Part shown: piece by piece, positions 34,071 to 43,117 of the stretch
How positions within the stretch are numbered: position 1 is the first letter of the stretch
Layout: each line of letters starts with the position of its first letter
Assembly: GCA_029432775.1 (NCBI GenBank)
Contig: JAROAZ010000003.1
Coordinates: 186,001 to 250,000 of the forward strand
Reading direction: 5' to 3'
DNA from: Pontiellaceae bacterium B12227
GTDB taxonomy: Bacteria > Verrucomicrobiota > Kiritimatiellia > Kiritimatiellales > Pontiellaceae
DNA: 64,000 bases
The notes under the pieces: model-generated
What the model saw: the letters and a program-made list of their open reading frames with translations, nothing else
The model's database searches: none
What the model was told of the DNA's origin: nothing
Position numbers and translations under genes: made by a program

Positions 34071-34840
34071 AGCGCAACGCTTTCGGCCGCATTGGCCGGA
34101 ATCCAGCAGGTCTGTCCGTCGGCCAGCCGAATGTGCCACCAGCTGCCGCGCTCTTCCAGGCATTGGAACTCGGTGCCCGAATGCAGCGGATCCAGAAATG
34201 CCGGGGCATACATGGTGCCGTCGCCCTTGCGCGCAACCATCTCTTTGGCGACAATCACGCCGGGTCGAGCACGGTGTTTCATGACGCTTTCCGTAATCAG
34301 CGAAGCCAGCAGCACAAGCGAGAGTGCACCGGTTGCCGCAAAAGTAATCCGCACTTCCTTCCGGGAGGAGCGCTCCATCCAGAACCACGAGCCCCACAGG
34401 ACCAGCCAAAGCGCGGCAAAAAGCCACCATCTGAATGCGGTGGATGTGTTCAGGTGCCAGCCCAGCAGTTTATCGGCCAGCGGGTGCGGTTCCTTTGCCG
34501 GAATCAGATCGGTTCGCAGGTCCAGCGCAGTCTTGAGGTTGTGTTTCAGGTCCGCATTGTTCGGCATATACGTTTCCGCCCGGCGATAGTTCAGAATGGC
34601 GCGGCCCACATCGCCCGCCATGAACCAGCTGTTTCCGAGTGTGTAGAAAAGCTGACCGTTGCGAATGCCCTCTTCCTCAACCAGGAATTCATACTGCTCG
34701 GCCGCCTGGGCATAGCCCGCAGAATTCGTAGCCGACCGGAATTTTGTATGGGCAATTTCCAGGGTCTGGGTTTGGTAATCTTTTCCAACCGCTGGAAGCG
34801 CGGCCAATGCAATGAATAGGAGGGTGACTCGAAAACTCAT
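34067..34840 (-). CDS. batE: BatE-like TPR and SH3-domain protein
   Basis: A 257-residue membrane protein closing the Bat operon. It has a signal peptide, TPR-like helices (YAQAAEQYEFLVEEEG, then GQLFYTLGNSWFMAGDVGRAILNYRRAETYMPNNAD), two transmembrane segments (about 140-160 and 170-190) and a C-terminal bacterial SH3 domain with GSWWHIRLADGQTCWIPA. This is the BatE arrangement. It overlaps batD by four bases (ATGA). It contains two exact TTCCAR palindromes, one in the signal-peptide codons (34783) and one in the SH3 region (34154). Confidence 0.8.
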   Translation of the reverse strand: MSFRVTLLFIALAALPAVGKDYQTQTLEIAHTKFRSATNSAGYAQAAEQYEFLVEEEGIRNGQLFYTLGNSWFMAGDVGRAILNYRRAETYMPNNADLKHNLKTALDLRTDLIPAKEPHPLADKLLGWHLNTSTAFRWWLFAALWLVLWGSWFWMERSSRKEVRITFAATGALSLVLLASLITESVMKHRARPGVIVAKEMVARKGDGTMYAPAFLDPLHSGTEFQCLEERGSWWHIRLADGQTCWIPANAAESVAL

Positions 34841-36642
34841 TTCAATTTCCTCTCAACAGTTTTAACAATGCGGGTTGCTTCGCGGACGATTTTGCGGGCC
34901 TCGCCTTTTTCATCGTAGCTGGTGGTAAAGCGGTAGGCCTCGCACAGCGCAAACAGGTGTTTGAGTTCTTCCAATGTCTGGAAGTCCGCTCCGGCCTCAA
35001 TCAGTGCACCTTCGGCGTCGCGATAGGAAAGAGCGCCCGGAGTCAGGTGCAGCCGATCGCCGAGATAGGCGCGCAGCACCTGATCCAGATCTTCATAAAT
35101 TTCGCTCTTCATTGAATGGGTGCAAATGTGAGCCGCATTCTTTTTGAACACCTTAAAGGCCCGGGCCGCCTGGGCGGTGCGGTGAATGTGGTGCTTCTTT
35201 TCTCCCAGCAGAGAAATCAATGAAAAGCCGATGAACAGCAGGGGCGGCAGGAGCAGCAACAGCAATACGGCGAGCGGACTCGCCCAACCGAACAGCGGGC
35301 GCCGCTGCGGATGCAGCATATCCGGATTTTCATAGTTGTGGCGGATACCCTCATCCACAGTACGCAGGCGGTTCTGATAGGTCGTTCCGCCAAACACCCC
35401 GATCTCTTCCGCCGGCGTTACCGTGATGGGAATAGCGGCTGACTCAATGTTGACATACTGATTGGAAGCCGGATTAAAAAAGGCCAGCTGTATCGGCGGG
35501 ATTTCGTTGTTGCCGGTGGAGAGGGGCCGAATGGTCTGGGTGTAGATTTTTGATTTACCTTCCCGCTGAGGCAGAGAGCGGTCGGACGGAATCTCAAACC
35601 GGTTCACCAGATAAGGCTGATACCGCAGCGGTTCAAAGAAGATATTCTCCATATAACCGGCGGCCGTAATTTTCACCGTCAATGTAATCGGTTCGCCCAC
35701 GCGCACCTGCGTCGGTTCGGCCGAAACGGCAATGGAATAGTCGCCGACCATGCCGTTAAAGAGGTCGGGCCGGCCTTCGGTCGGCAGCGGTTTGACTTCA
35801 AGTTCAATCGGTTTGGATTCGGTGAAGATGCGGGTCCACTTATCGCCCGCCACATTCTGATCGAAGAACGTATTGTCGAAATAAGCCGGATACTGGAATG
35901 CCGAGCGGCGGGTCTTGCTGTTCACCACTTTTTCATTCTCGGCCGCGCAGAGGAGGGTGGCGGGGGAAATTACAATCTGACCACTCTTCTTGGGGATGAG
36001 CAGTTTGCTGAAGTTCAGCGCCTGGTGTTGGGTGCCTTCAACCTGATAACTTCTGCGGGTGGCCAGCACGCGTGTGCCGTGAACCGGAAGCCCGGTCGTC
36101 TGGGCACCCTTTTCTTTCTGCGGCTCGTAGAGTTCCAGAATCTGGAAACGGTCGTCGTTCAAAATCGGAAAGTGGAAGTCGACCGCTTTAATGGCGCCGA
36201 ACTGATAGGTGCTGTCCCAGCTGGTAGTCAGCAGAACCGGTTCGCCCACATAGACCGACCGGGCTTCAACGGTCTGTTCCAGCTTCATCCGGTCGGAGCT
36301 TTGCGGTTTATTGGCTTTAATGGAAACGGGCTTGGTATAGGCCTGACCGAAACGCAGCGCAGGCACCGAAAGGCTGCCCTCCTGTTTTGCCCGCAGCGCA
36401 AAACGGTAGAACCAGGTATTGGTTTCGCTGGTCTTCTGTCCGTTGATGATCGTGGTGGCGTTGAAGTCCGGCATCATTACTTTGGGCAAACCGGGTTGCT
36501 GGTCGGCTTTGACCACCACATCCAGATTGAAGATCTGCCCGAGATACACATTGGTTTCCGATGCCGTCGCGACGGCATAGAAATTGGTTGAGGCCGAAGC
36601 TGTCCCAGTTACCAGTGCTAATATTAAGAATAGCCTTTTCAT
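34837..36642 (-). CDS. batD: BatD-family oxygen-tolerance protein
   Basis: A 601-residue protein. The start at 36642 gives a clean signal peptide (MKRLFLILALVTGTASAS); the open frame upstream to 36933 is an artefact overlapping the TPR gene. Tandem immunoglobulin-like domains follow (VATASETNVYLGQIFNLDVVV, VEARSVYVGEPVLLTTSWD, ISAEPTQVRVGEPITLTVKI), then a transmembrane helix near residue 460 and a cytoplasmic tail. BatD is thought to assemble with BatA and BatB at the membrane. It starts one base after the TPR gene stop. Confidence 0.88.
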   Translation of the reverse strand: MKRLFLILALVTGTASASTNFYAVATASETNVYLGQIFNLDVVVKADQQPGLPKVMMPDFNATTIINGQKTSETNTWFYRFALRAKQEGSLSVPALRFGQAYTKPVSIKANKPQSSDRMKLEQTVEARSVYVGEPVLLTTSWDSTYQFGAIKAVDFHFPILNDDRFQILELYEPQKEKGAQTTGLPVHGTRVLATRRSYQVEGTQHQALNFSKLLIPKKSGQIVISPATLLCAAENEKVVNSKTRRSAFQYPAYFDNTFFDQNVAGDKWTRIFTESKPIELEVKPLPTEGRPDLFNGMVGDYSIAVSAEPTQVRVGEPITLTVKITAAGYMENIFFEPLRYQPYLVNRFEIPSDRSLPQREGKSKIYTQTIRPLSTGNNEIPPIQLAFFNPASNQYVNIESAAIPITVTPAEEIGVFGGTTYQNRLRTVDEGIRHNYENPDMLHPQRRPLFGWASPLAVLLLLLLPPLLFIGFSLISLLGEKKHHIHRTAQAARAFKVFKKNAAHICTHSMKSEIYEDLDQVLRAYLGDRLHLTPGALSYRDAEGALIEAGADFQTLEELKHLFALCEAYRFTTSYDEKGEARKIVREATRIVKTVERKLK

Positions 36643-36643
36643 T

Positions 36644-37747
36644 CTACCAATCCTTATCGACGGCTTTATATTCGCCGGCCTTTTTCTCTTTGCGGCGCTC
36701 CTGATTCCGGACCTCTTCCGCAAGGATGTCCATTTCGGTCTGGTTGGGAGGGGGCACGCCGCGGATCTCTTCGTATTCGGAGAAATCGCCGAACGGGTCG
36801 GCCTCCTCATACATATCGGCGTCTTCGTCCGACTCCTCATATTCCATGTCATAGTCTTCGTAGTCTTCCGACTCCTCGTCGGATTCGCCGTCCTGCTGGT
36901 TCGGATCTTCCGGCGCCGAGCCCAGTGCGGCAATCAGCTCGGCCAGGGCCGTCGGCTGATCCGGAACGAGCATGGCATCCGCTGCTTTAACCGTATGTTC
37001 CCAGGTCTCTTTCAGCGGGCCCGGAACGGCCGTGCCGTCGGGTAGCGGAATATCGGTATGCAGGCCCGATTGTTCCATCACAACCGCCAGTGCCCGTGTT
37101 TCTTTTTCCAGTGCCTGCTGCGGCGCGCCGGTATCGTTCAGTTCCAACAGCTTCGTCTGCCGCTCAATAAACTCCTGCAGTTTTTCACGGATATAGGTGA
37201 TGAGCTCGTTCTGCTGCTGCTCTTCCTCTTCCTTCTGACGGATCTCCTCCTCAATGCTGGCTGCAATCCGCTGTGTCATTTCCAGATTATAAGCTGCATT
37301 AGCAAATTCTGCATCGTAATCGAGCGCCATGCGGTAGAACCAGGTGGCCTGCATGCAATAGCCCGCCGCCGCCTGGGGATCTGTTTCGCGGATAGCCTCG
37401 CCGGTCTTCACCATGCAGTTGCCGATGTTATACCAGCTACGGCTGCGCATGGAGTCGGTCTCCGCCATCGACGCGGCATATTCATACGATGCGGCGGCTT
37501 CTTCAAAGACGCCTAACCGGTATTGAGCCGTTGCCAGGTTATAATAAATGCCGGCCTCTTCCGGCGCGTCGGCAACCGCTTCGTGATACGCATCAATCGC
37601 CTCTTCATACCGTTCTGCTGCCAGTGCCTTATTGCCCGCCTTGAACAATTTGGCAGGATTCCCTCGAGCAGGAATCAGGCATGCGAGAACCACTCCAATC
37701 AGGACTGATTTTTTTGACAGGATTACAGGATGGACAGGATTGATCAT
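36644..37747 (-). CDS. BatC/BatB-like TPR protein, N-terminus encoded by a repeat
   Basis: A 367-residue TPR protein of the Bat operon. Repeats run from about residue 30 (KLFKAGNKALAAERYEEAIDAYHEAV, YYNLATAQYRLGVFEEAAASYEYA), then a Glu/Gln-rich coiled coil and a long acidic segment (about 285-330) with EESEDYEDYDMEYEESDE. The first codons, MINPVHPVILSKK, are exactly the left inverted repeat of the GxxExxY element, and no good ribosome binding site precedes this ATG. The original start may have been lost when the element arrived; a GTG 18 codons in is an alternative. It may be translated by coupling to the GxxExxY stop four bases upstream. Confidence 0.75.
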   Translation of the reverse strand: MINPVHPVILSKKSVLIGVVLACLIPARGNPAKLFKAGNKALAAERYEEAIDAYHEAVADAPEEAGIYYNLATAQYRLGVFEEAAASYEYAASMAETDSMRSRSWYNIGNCMVKTGEAIRETDPQAAAGYCMQATWFYRMALDYDAEFANAAYNLEMTQRIAASIEEEIRQKEEEEQQQNELITYIREKLQEFIERQTKLLELNDTGAPQQALEKETRALAVVMEQSGLHTDIPLPDGTAVPGPLKETWEHTVKAADAMLVPDQPTALAELIAALGSAPEDPNQQDGESDEESEDYEDYDMEYEESDEDADMYEEADPFGDFSEYEEIRGVPPPNQTEMDILAEEVRNQERRKEKKAGEYKAVDKDW

Positions 37748-38208
37748 CTTGTTAATCAGATCCCCTTAAGTTGCGTACTTTTCGTTTAATTTCTACCTTT
37801 GACTCGGAGAAGTTCAAAATTAATCCGACCTCCATTCCGGTGGCAGTCAAATAATTGACTAGTTGGACTTCATGGGCGTTAACGATTTGGCGCACCGACT
37901 TCAGATCGAGTATTACAGAGCCTTCAACCATGATATCGGCGATGAATTCACCAACATTTTCTCCGTCATAAAGAACGCTGACCGGAACCTGTGATTCCGC
38001 TTGGAGTCCTGCTTTTTTCAATTCGATCAACAGGCATTTTTCATATACCGATTCCAGATATCCGTATCCCATTGCGTTATACACCTTATAGGCGTATCCA
38101 ATGATATTCTCTGTCAGTTCTTCATGTTTCATTTTTCCACCTTCACCGGAATGTGGTTTTTTCTGTTTATACAGTCAGAATCCTGTTCATCCTGTAATCC
38201 TGTCAAAA
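37712..38208. mobile_element. 497-base unit: GxxExxY gene between 30-base inverted repeats
   Basis: The left end (37712-37741) begins TTTTGACAGGATTACAGGAT and ends GACAGGATT. The right end (38179-38208), reversed, is the same except for one base (29 of 30). The ends consist of a repeated word, ACAGGATT/ACAGGATG. Between them is a single gene for a GxxExxY protein. The unit interrupts an otherwise tightly packed Bat operon. No flanking target duplication is visible and no transposase is present, so it would have to be moved in trans or by recombination. Confidence 0.65.
37752..38132 (-). CDS. GxxExxY protein (PDDEXK_3 family)
   Basis: A 126-residue protein with the family name motif in YKVYNAMGYGYLESVYEKCLLIEL, where Gly, Glu and Tyr are spaced as expected. 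The nuclease-like core has VGEFIADIMVEGSVILDLKSVRQIVNAHEVQLVNYL, giving D, then E/D.K (LDLK) and a downstream Gln, as in PD-(D/E)XK enzymes. The C-terminus is NFSESKVEIKRKVR. Family function is unproven, and it may be a nuclease or a relic of one. It lies between batB and the TPR gene and has no place in the Bat pathway. Confidence 0.88.
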   Translation of the reverse strand: MKHEELTENIIGYAYKVYNAMGYGYLESVYEKCLLIELKKAGLQAESQVPVSVLYDGENVGEFIADIMVEGSVILDLKSVRQIVNAHEVQLVNYLTATGMEVGLILNFSESKVEIKRKVRNLRGSD

Positions 38209-38214
38209 CCCCTT

Positions 38215-39201
38215 TCACATTCGTCTCCAACGGTTGGAAATCAGCAGGATGATGACCGCCGCGGAAAGGAACAGATGGAACTTTTCTTCGTAGCGTTCCA
38301 TGACCTGTTTGTCGGTCGAGGCCTGCAGGGCATTCTCCATGATCTGGCGATAGATCTGAGCCAGGTTAAAGGGACCGCCGGCGACATCAAAATAGATCCC
38401 ATCGGCCGTTGCAGCCGTCATGCGGCGCAGGGTTTCGGAATGCAGTTTGGTCCACACTTCGGTGTTGCCGTGTTTCATGAAGGAGCGGGTGCCGGTTTCT
38501 TCGTCTTCAAGCGCAATGCGGCTGCCCCGCGACCGGTCGCCAATGCCGATGGCAATGAAGCGGACTCCGGCGCCTTCCAATGCCCGGACTGCATCCACTT
38601 CGTCCGGTCCGTCAATCATATCCTCGCCATCGGTAATCAGAATCAGGTCCTGCATGCCGGCGTTTTCCGGGTTCACCAGTTTTTCAACCGTGCGTTCGAT
38701 GGCATGCGCAATCATGGTGCCGCCGGCGCCAATGCTGTCCGGGGAGGCCTGACGCAGGGCCATTCTGAAATAGTCATAGTCCACAGTTAACGGACAGCGG
38801 ATCTCGGCCGATCCCGCAAACAGGACCAGCGCCACGCGGTCGCCTGAAAGGTCTTCAACACAGTCGAGGATGGCTGTCTTCGCATTTTCCAACCGGCTTG
38901 GATGCATGTCTTCGGCCAGCATACTACGCGAGACATCCAGCAGAAAAATTACATCGCGCCCCGATTCCTGAAGCTGTTGCTCCTGCAGATCCCAGGCCGG
39001 TTGGGCCAGAGCGAGGACTACCAGCGCAATGGCTGTGCAGCCGCCCACGGCTTCGCGTTTGCGGCTGATGTAGAGCGCTCCCGCGCCAAAGGCCTGAATG
39101 GCCTTCTTGCGTTTCACGGCGGCATAGATGAAGAGTGCGGCTGCGGCCGGAACCAGCCAGAGCCAGTAGAGCATCTGGGGATTGTAAAAATAGATCGGCA
39201 T
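38215..39201 (-). CDS. batB: BatB-like VWA-domain membrane protein
   Basis: A 328-residue protein with two N-terminal helices, a von Willebrand A domain and a C-terminal helix (LFLSAAVIILLI). The metal-ion-dependent adhesion site is DVIFLLDVSRSMLAED near residue 95, with the distal Thr in GAGGTMIAHA and Asp in LILITDGEDM. It would form a membrane complex with BatA. The gene overlaps batA by one base (TGATG). Directly after the stop comes the right inverted repeat of the GxxExxY unit. A near-copy of the TTCCAR palindrome ends the gene. Confidence 0.85.
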   Translation of the reverse strand: MPIYFYNPQMLYWLWLVPAAAALFIYAAVKRKKAIQAFGAGALYISRKREAVGGCTAIALVVLALAQPAWDLQEQQLQESGRDVIFLLDVSRSMLAEDMHPSRLENAKTAILDCVEDLSGDRVALVLFAGSAEIRCPLTVDYDYFRMALRQASPDSIGAGGTMIAHAIERTVEKLVNPENAGMQDLILITDGEDMIDGPDEVDAVRALEGAGVRFIAIGIGDRSRGSRIALEDEETGTRSFMKHGNTEVWTKLHSETLRRMTAATADGIYFDVAGGPFNLAQIYRQIMENALQASTDKQVMERYEEKFHLFLSAAVIILLISNRWRRM

Positions 39202-40232
39202 CAGGGAATCCTCCTGAGCCAGGTGGTGGTCAACAGGGTGTGAAGCATGAGTAGCAGGAGTCCGGCTGCTGCAAAGGGCTGGAAGATTTCTTTATAGGTA
39301 TGGTAGCGCTCGGATTCAATTTCAGAGGTTTCCATGGCATTGATCTCTTCATAGACATCCCGCAGCGATGCTTCATCGGTGGCGCGGCGGTAGATCCCTC
39401 CGGTGGTTTCGGCCATTTTTTCGAGGATTCGTTCCTGCACCAGCGGTTCGGCTTCGATTTCCACGGGGCCTTCCGGGGTTTGAATAGTTTTCATTTCGGG
39501 CGGGTCGGTGATGGCGATGGTATGGAGGCGAATGCCCCAGTGCTCGGCCAGTGCGGCTCCTTCCATGGGGAGGTGCCGGCCGCAGTTGTTGTTGCCGTCG
39601 GTGAGCAGGATGATGACCTTGCTTTTGATTTCATAGCCGGCGTCTTCGTCCTCCTGGCTGTAGCGTTCCTCCGCGGTTTTCAGCCGGGCGGCGGCCAGTG
39701 TGACCGCATCGCCGAATGCGGTGCCGTCTTCATTGGGGCGGGATTCAATTTCCAGATCGCGGATATAGAAGAGCAGCGAGTCGTGACTGAGGGTCAGCGG
39801 GCAGACGGTGTCGGCATATCGCGCAAAGGTGATCAGGCCCAGCAGATCGTTCGGACGCTCGCCGGCAAACTGTTCAACCACCAGTTTGGTCACATCCATG
39901 CGGCTCATGGTGGTGTCCTGGAACGGCATGGAAATATCCATAGAGCTGGAGATGTCGACGACCATTTCAATGGCCACGCCTTCTTTTGGAATACCCTGCG
40001 TCATATCCCGCATCTGCGGCCGGGCCACGGCGAGAATCAGCAGCATCAGTGCAAGCAGCTGCAGCCAGAAGAGCAGGGGCATGGCACGCTGCCGTGTGGT
40101 GGGCGAAACTTTTTTGAACGAGGCCAGCGTTGAAAACTGCAACGAGGCCCGCGTGCGTTTGCGGAAATGATTGATCACCATTTTCAGCAGCGGAAGCAGC
40201 AGCAGGAAGGCCCATGGAAGAGCGAATCTCAT
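39201..40232 (-). CDS. batA: BatA-like VWA-domain membrane protein
   Basis: A 343-residue protein. Two N-terminal helices surround a basic cytoplasmic loop (MVINHFRKRTRAS), the VWA domain begins IEMVVDISSSMDISMPFQ near residue 90 with an intact metal site, and a C-terminal helix (AAAGLLLLMLHTLL) closes it. IILLTDGNNNCG is the second VWA landmark. Bat proteins are associated with oxygen and stress tolerance in Bacteroides and Leptospira. It overlaps the upstream gene by four bases and batB by one. Confidence 0.87.
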   Translation of the reverse strand: MRFALPWAFLLLLPLLKMVINHFRKRTRASLQFSTLASFKKVSPTTRQRAMPLLFWLQLLALMLLILAVARPQMRDMTQGIPKEGVAIEMVVDISSSMDISMPFQDTTMSRMDVTKLVVEQFAGERPNDLLGLITFARYADTVCPLTLSHDSLLFYIRDLEIESRPNEDGTAFGDAVTLAAARLKTAEERYSQEDEDAGYEIKSKVIILLTDGNNNCGRHLPMEGAALAEHWGIRLHTIAITDPPEMKTIQTPEGPVEIEAEPLVQERILEKMAETTGGIYRRATDEASLRDVYEEINAMETSEIESERYHTYKEIFQPFAAAGLLLLMLHTLLTTTWLRRIP

Positions 40233-41161
40233 GATGGCTCCTCCGGTGTTTCGTTGATGAATTTAATGGTGAACTGTTCCATCTCTTCGGGAAAGTGGTC
40301 TGAAACGATATGCGAATAGCGGGCCTGCTCGCTGATGGTCAGGAATTCCTCGAGCTTGATCCGGCGCCCGAGCAGCGCTTTTTTGGGAAGGGCGGCACAC
40401 ACTTCGCCCAGCGTTTTTCCAGCCATTGAAACGTTGAAATAGTTTTCGACGAATGCCAGGAGAATTTCATTGAGAGCCTGAATTTTTTCCATCTCGTCAT
40501 GCGGCAGCTCCTGCAGGGCTGCGCGGGCCTTCTGGTGCGGGGTGAGCACCACCATGCGTTTCGGGCGGCGAATCAGTTTGATGCTGAAGATCAGGAGGAT
40601 CAGGCCGGCGGCGGTGGCGCCGGCAATGAGTCCGAGCTGTTTGCGCTGCTCTTCCTCGGGCAGCAGCTCCAGTGGATCCGTAATGTCCTTGATCTCGAAC
40701 CCTTCCACTCCGTCCGGGAGCAGGGAGGTCACGTGTACATCGACCGGTGCGGTTTCGAGGGTGATCGTGCCGGCGGATATTTCGAGTGGCTGGAGGCGAA
40801 CGCGGCCGGGCAGGGCGGGCAGCAGGGTCCAGACCTGGCGGTGCAGCACTTTTTTATTCGGCAGGCTCTGAACCGGTTCGGAATAGGAGTCTCCGATGGA
40901 GAGCGGGGCCACCAGACTTCCAAGGTTCGGAAGTATGACCTCGGTGTCGGCCGGTGCATGGACATCGACCATCAGCTGAATTTTTCCAGAGGTTGGAATA
41001 TTGGTTTCGCTGAGAGTTACAATGGCGGTGATGGAACGATGGCGGTATTGCTGGGAATAGACCGGCTCGGAAAACGTCGGCGTGACCTTTTCTTTTTCCG
41101 GCAGACAGCCTGCGAGCAGGAGCGCGGGGATGAGCAATAATCTGTGGTTCCAGATGGACAT
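40229..41161 (-). CDS. DUF4381-like lipoprotein of the Bat operon
   Basis: A 310-residue protein with a lipoprotein signal ending LLLAGC, an extracytoplasmic beta-domain (residues 25-165), a transmembrane helix near 180 (LGLIAGATAAGLILLIFSI) and a cytoplasmic helical tail with ALQELPHDEMEKIQALNEILLAFVENYF. Proteins in this operon position are usually DUF4381-like partners of BatA. The lipobox followed by an internal helix is unusual topology and may simply be a signal peptide with a chance Cys. It overlaps neighbours by four and one bases. Confidence 0.65.
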   Translation of the reverse strand: MSIWNHRLLLIPALLLAGCLPEKEKVTPTFSEPVYSQQYRHRSITAIVTLSETNIPTSGKIQLMVDVHAPADTEVILPNLGSLVAPLSIGDSYSEPVQSLPNKKVLHRQVWTLLPALPGRVRLQPLEISAGTITLETAPVDVHVTSLLPDGVEGFEIKDITDPLELLPEEEQRKQLGLIAGATAAGLILLIFSIKLIRRPKRMVVLTPHQKARAALQELPHDEMEKIQALNEILLAFVENYFNVSMAGKTLGEVCAALPKKALLGRRIKLEEFLTISEQARYSHIVSDHFPEEMEQFTIKFINETPEEPS

Positions 41162-42051
41162 TAGAGAGTCTGCCTCCGGTCGCGGCTCTGGAAAAAACGC
41201 ACAAGGTCGTGCACATAGTCCCGGTCGGTGCGGACATCGATCTGGTCGATGTTCAGTCGGCTGAGCAGGGCTTTGAGTTCAAGCCTGCGCGCCTGCGCGG
41301 CTATGTTGAAGTTTTTGCGGGCGGTGGTACTGGCGGTGTCGACGAGGATCTGCTCGCCGCTTTCGGCATCGGTGAGTTCAACGAGCCCGGCGTTGGGCAG
41401 TTCGAGTTCGCGGGGATCGGTGACGGAGATGGCAATGAGATCGTAATGAATGGCCGCGAGTTTCAGCTGCTTTTCATATTCCGAATCCTGGAAGTCGGAA
41501 ATCAGGAAGGTGACGCATTTGTTTTTGACCATCTTGCCGAGATAATCGAGCGCGCAGGCAATGCAGGTGCCTTTGCCGCGGGGCTCAAAGGCGAGGATTG
41601 CGCGAATGATATGCAGCACATGGATCTGCCCTTTGTCCGGGGCAATGAACAGTTCCACTTCGTCAGTAAAGATAATGAGTCCGACTTTATCGCTGTTTTT
41701 AATGGCGGAGAAGGCCAGCAGACCGCACAGCTCGGCGGCGACTTCGTTTTTCGATTTTCCGGCTGAGCCGAAGATGCCGGAGGCGGACATATCGACGAGG
41801 AAGAAGAGGGCCTGTTCGCGCTCTTCAATGAAGCGTTTAACGAACGTTTTTCCGGTTCGTGCGGTTACATTCCAGTCGATGGTGCGGACTTCATCGCCGG
41901 GCATATATTCCCGAACCTCGTCGAATTCCATGCCGCGGCCTTTGAATACACTTTTGTATTCTCCGCCCAGGAGTTCGGTGACCACCTTCCGACTTTTAAT
42001 GTCGATCTGGCGGACCTTTTTAAGAAGATCGGATTGGCTTTGTTTAGGCAT
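41161..42051 (-). CDS. DUF58 protein
   Basis: A 296-residue cytoplasmic protein of the MoxR-linked DUF58 family. The signature is GRGMEFDEVREYMPGDEVRTIDWNVTARTGKTFVKRFIEEREQALFFLVDMSAS, leading into a VWA-like fold (FLISDFQDSEYE). It is the usual partner of MoxR ATPases and may present substrates to them. It overlaps the next gene by one base (TAATG) and lies 62 bases from moxR. Confidence 0.9.
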   Translation of the reverse strand: MPKQSQSDLLKKVRQIDIKSRKVVTELLGGEYKSVFKGRGMEFDEVREYMPGDEVRTIDWNVTARTGKTFVKRFIEEREQALFFLVDMSASGIFGSAGKSKNEVAAELCGLLAFSAIKNSDKVGLIIFTDEVELFIAPDKGQIHVLHIIRAILAFEPRGKGTCIACALDYLGKMVKNKCVTFLISDFQDSEYEKQLKLAAIHYDLIAISVTDPRELELPNAGLVELTDAESGEQILVDTASTTARKNFNIAAQARRLELKALLSRLNIDQIDVRTDRDYVHDLVRFFQSRDRRQTL

Positions 42052-42113
42052 GGGTATGCACCGTGACGATTGAGCCGCGAAAGAAAAGATGGCTCAGAAT
42101 TCACTCATCATGT

Positions 42114-43103
42114 TCAGGGAACCACAACGGTATCGAGAATCAGACGAAGGATGTCTTCGGAGCTTTTTTCCTCTGCCGCCGCTTCGTAGGTGAGGAGGAC
42201 CCGGTGCCGGAGCACGTCGAGCGCGACATCTTTGACGTCCTGGGGAACCACGTAGCCGCGGCCGTTGAGCATGGCGCGGCCGCGTGCGGCCACGGAAAGG
42301 AAGATCGTGGCGCGCGGGGATGCGCCGTAGCGAATCATATCGCCGCAATCGATGCCGAAGTGCGCGGGATGGCGGGTGGCCTGCACGAGATCGAGAATGT
42401 AGTGCTCAAGTTTTTCATCCATGAATACTTCATCCACCATTTTGCGCAGGCGGTTGATATCATCGATTTCGATGACCGGGTTAACTTCGATTTTTACATT
42501 GGTCTTGCCCATCCGCTTCAGAATGCGGTGCTCCTCTTCTTTAGTCGGATAGACGACATCGAGCTTGAACATGAAACGGTCCACCTGAGCTTCGGGGAGG
42601 TGATAGGTGCCTTCCTGTTCGACCGGATTCTGCGTGGCCAGCACGAGAAACGGTTCATCCAGTTTGTAGGTCTGATCGCCGATGGAGACCTGATGTTCCT
42701 GCATGGCTTCGAGCAGCGCGCTTTGCACCTTGGCGGGGGAACGGTTGATTTCGTCGGCCAGAATGATGTTGGCGAAAATGGGTCCCTTGTGCGGAGTGAA
42801 CTCATTAGTTTTCGGGTTATACATCATGGTTCCGAGCAGGTCGCCGGGAAGCAGGTCCGGTGTGAACTGGATGCGGTTGAAGCCGGCATGCAGCGTTTGG
42901 GAGAGCGTTGTGACGGCCAGTGTTTTCGCCAGACCGGGAATGCCTTCGATTAATACATGCCCATTGCAGAGCAGGGCAAGCAACAGCGCTTCAATCAGGT
43001 CTTCCTGCCCGATAATTACTTTGCCGACTTCATCGCGTACCTTCTGGAGGATTTCGCTTTCGGCCTGATAGCGCTCATTCATTTTTACAATATCTTCGTG
43101 CAT
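42114..43103 (-). CDS. MoxR-family AAA+ ATPase
   Basis: A 329-residue ATPase. Walker A is EGIPGLAKTLAV near residue 58, Walker B is IILADEINRSPAKVQSALLEAMQE near 120, sensor 1 is VLATQNPVEQEGTYHLPEAQVDRF, and the C-terminal lid has GASPRATIFLSVAARGRAML. It is the first gene of the Bat operon (moxR, DUF58, DUF4381-like, batA, batB, TPR, batD, batE) and likely acts as a chaperone that assembles metal or VWA protein complexes. AAAGG precedes the ATG at 43103. A terminator-like hairpin ends only 15 bases upstream of that start. Confidence 0.93.
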   Translation of the reverse strand: MHEDIVKMNERYQAESEILQKVRDEVGKVIIGQEDLIEALLLALLCNGHVLIEGIPGLAKTLAVTTLSQTLHAGFNRIQFTPDLLPGDLLGTMMYNPKTNEFTPHKGPIFANIILADEINRSPAKVQSALLEAMQEHQVSIGDQTYKLDEPFLVLATQNPVEQEGTYHLPEAQVDRFMFKLDVVYPTKEEEHRILKRMGKTNVKIEVNPVIEIDDINRLRKMVDEVFMDEKLEHYILDLVQATRHPAHFGIDCGDMIRYGASPRATIFLSVAARGRAMLNGRGYVVPQDVKDVALDVLRHRVLLTYEAAAEEKSSEDILRLILDTVVVP

Positions 43104-43117
43104 AATTTTTGCCTTTC

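Noticed and set aside
36643-36933. 97-residue N-terminal extension of BatD
   Set aside because: It is out of frame within the acidic tail of the TPR gene, rich in Arg, Lys and Thr. The ATG at 36642 gives a clear signal peptide.
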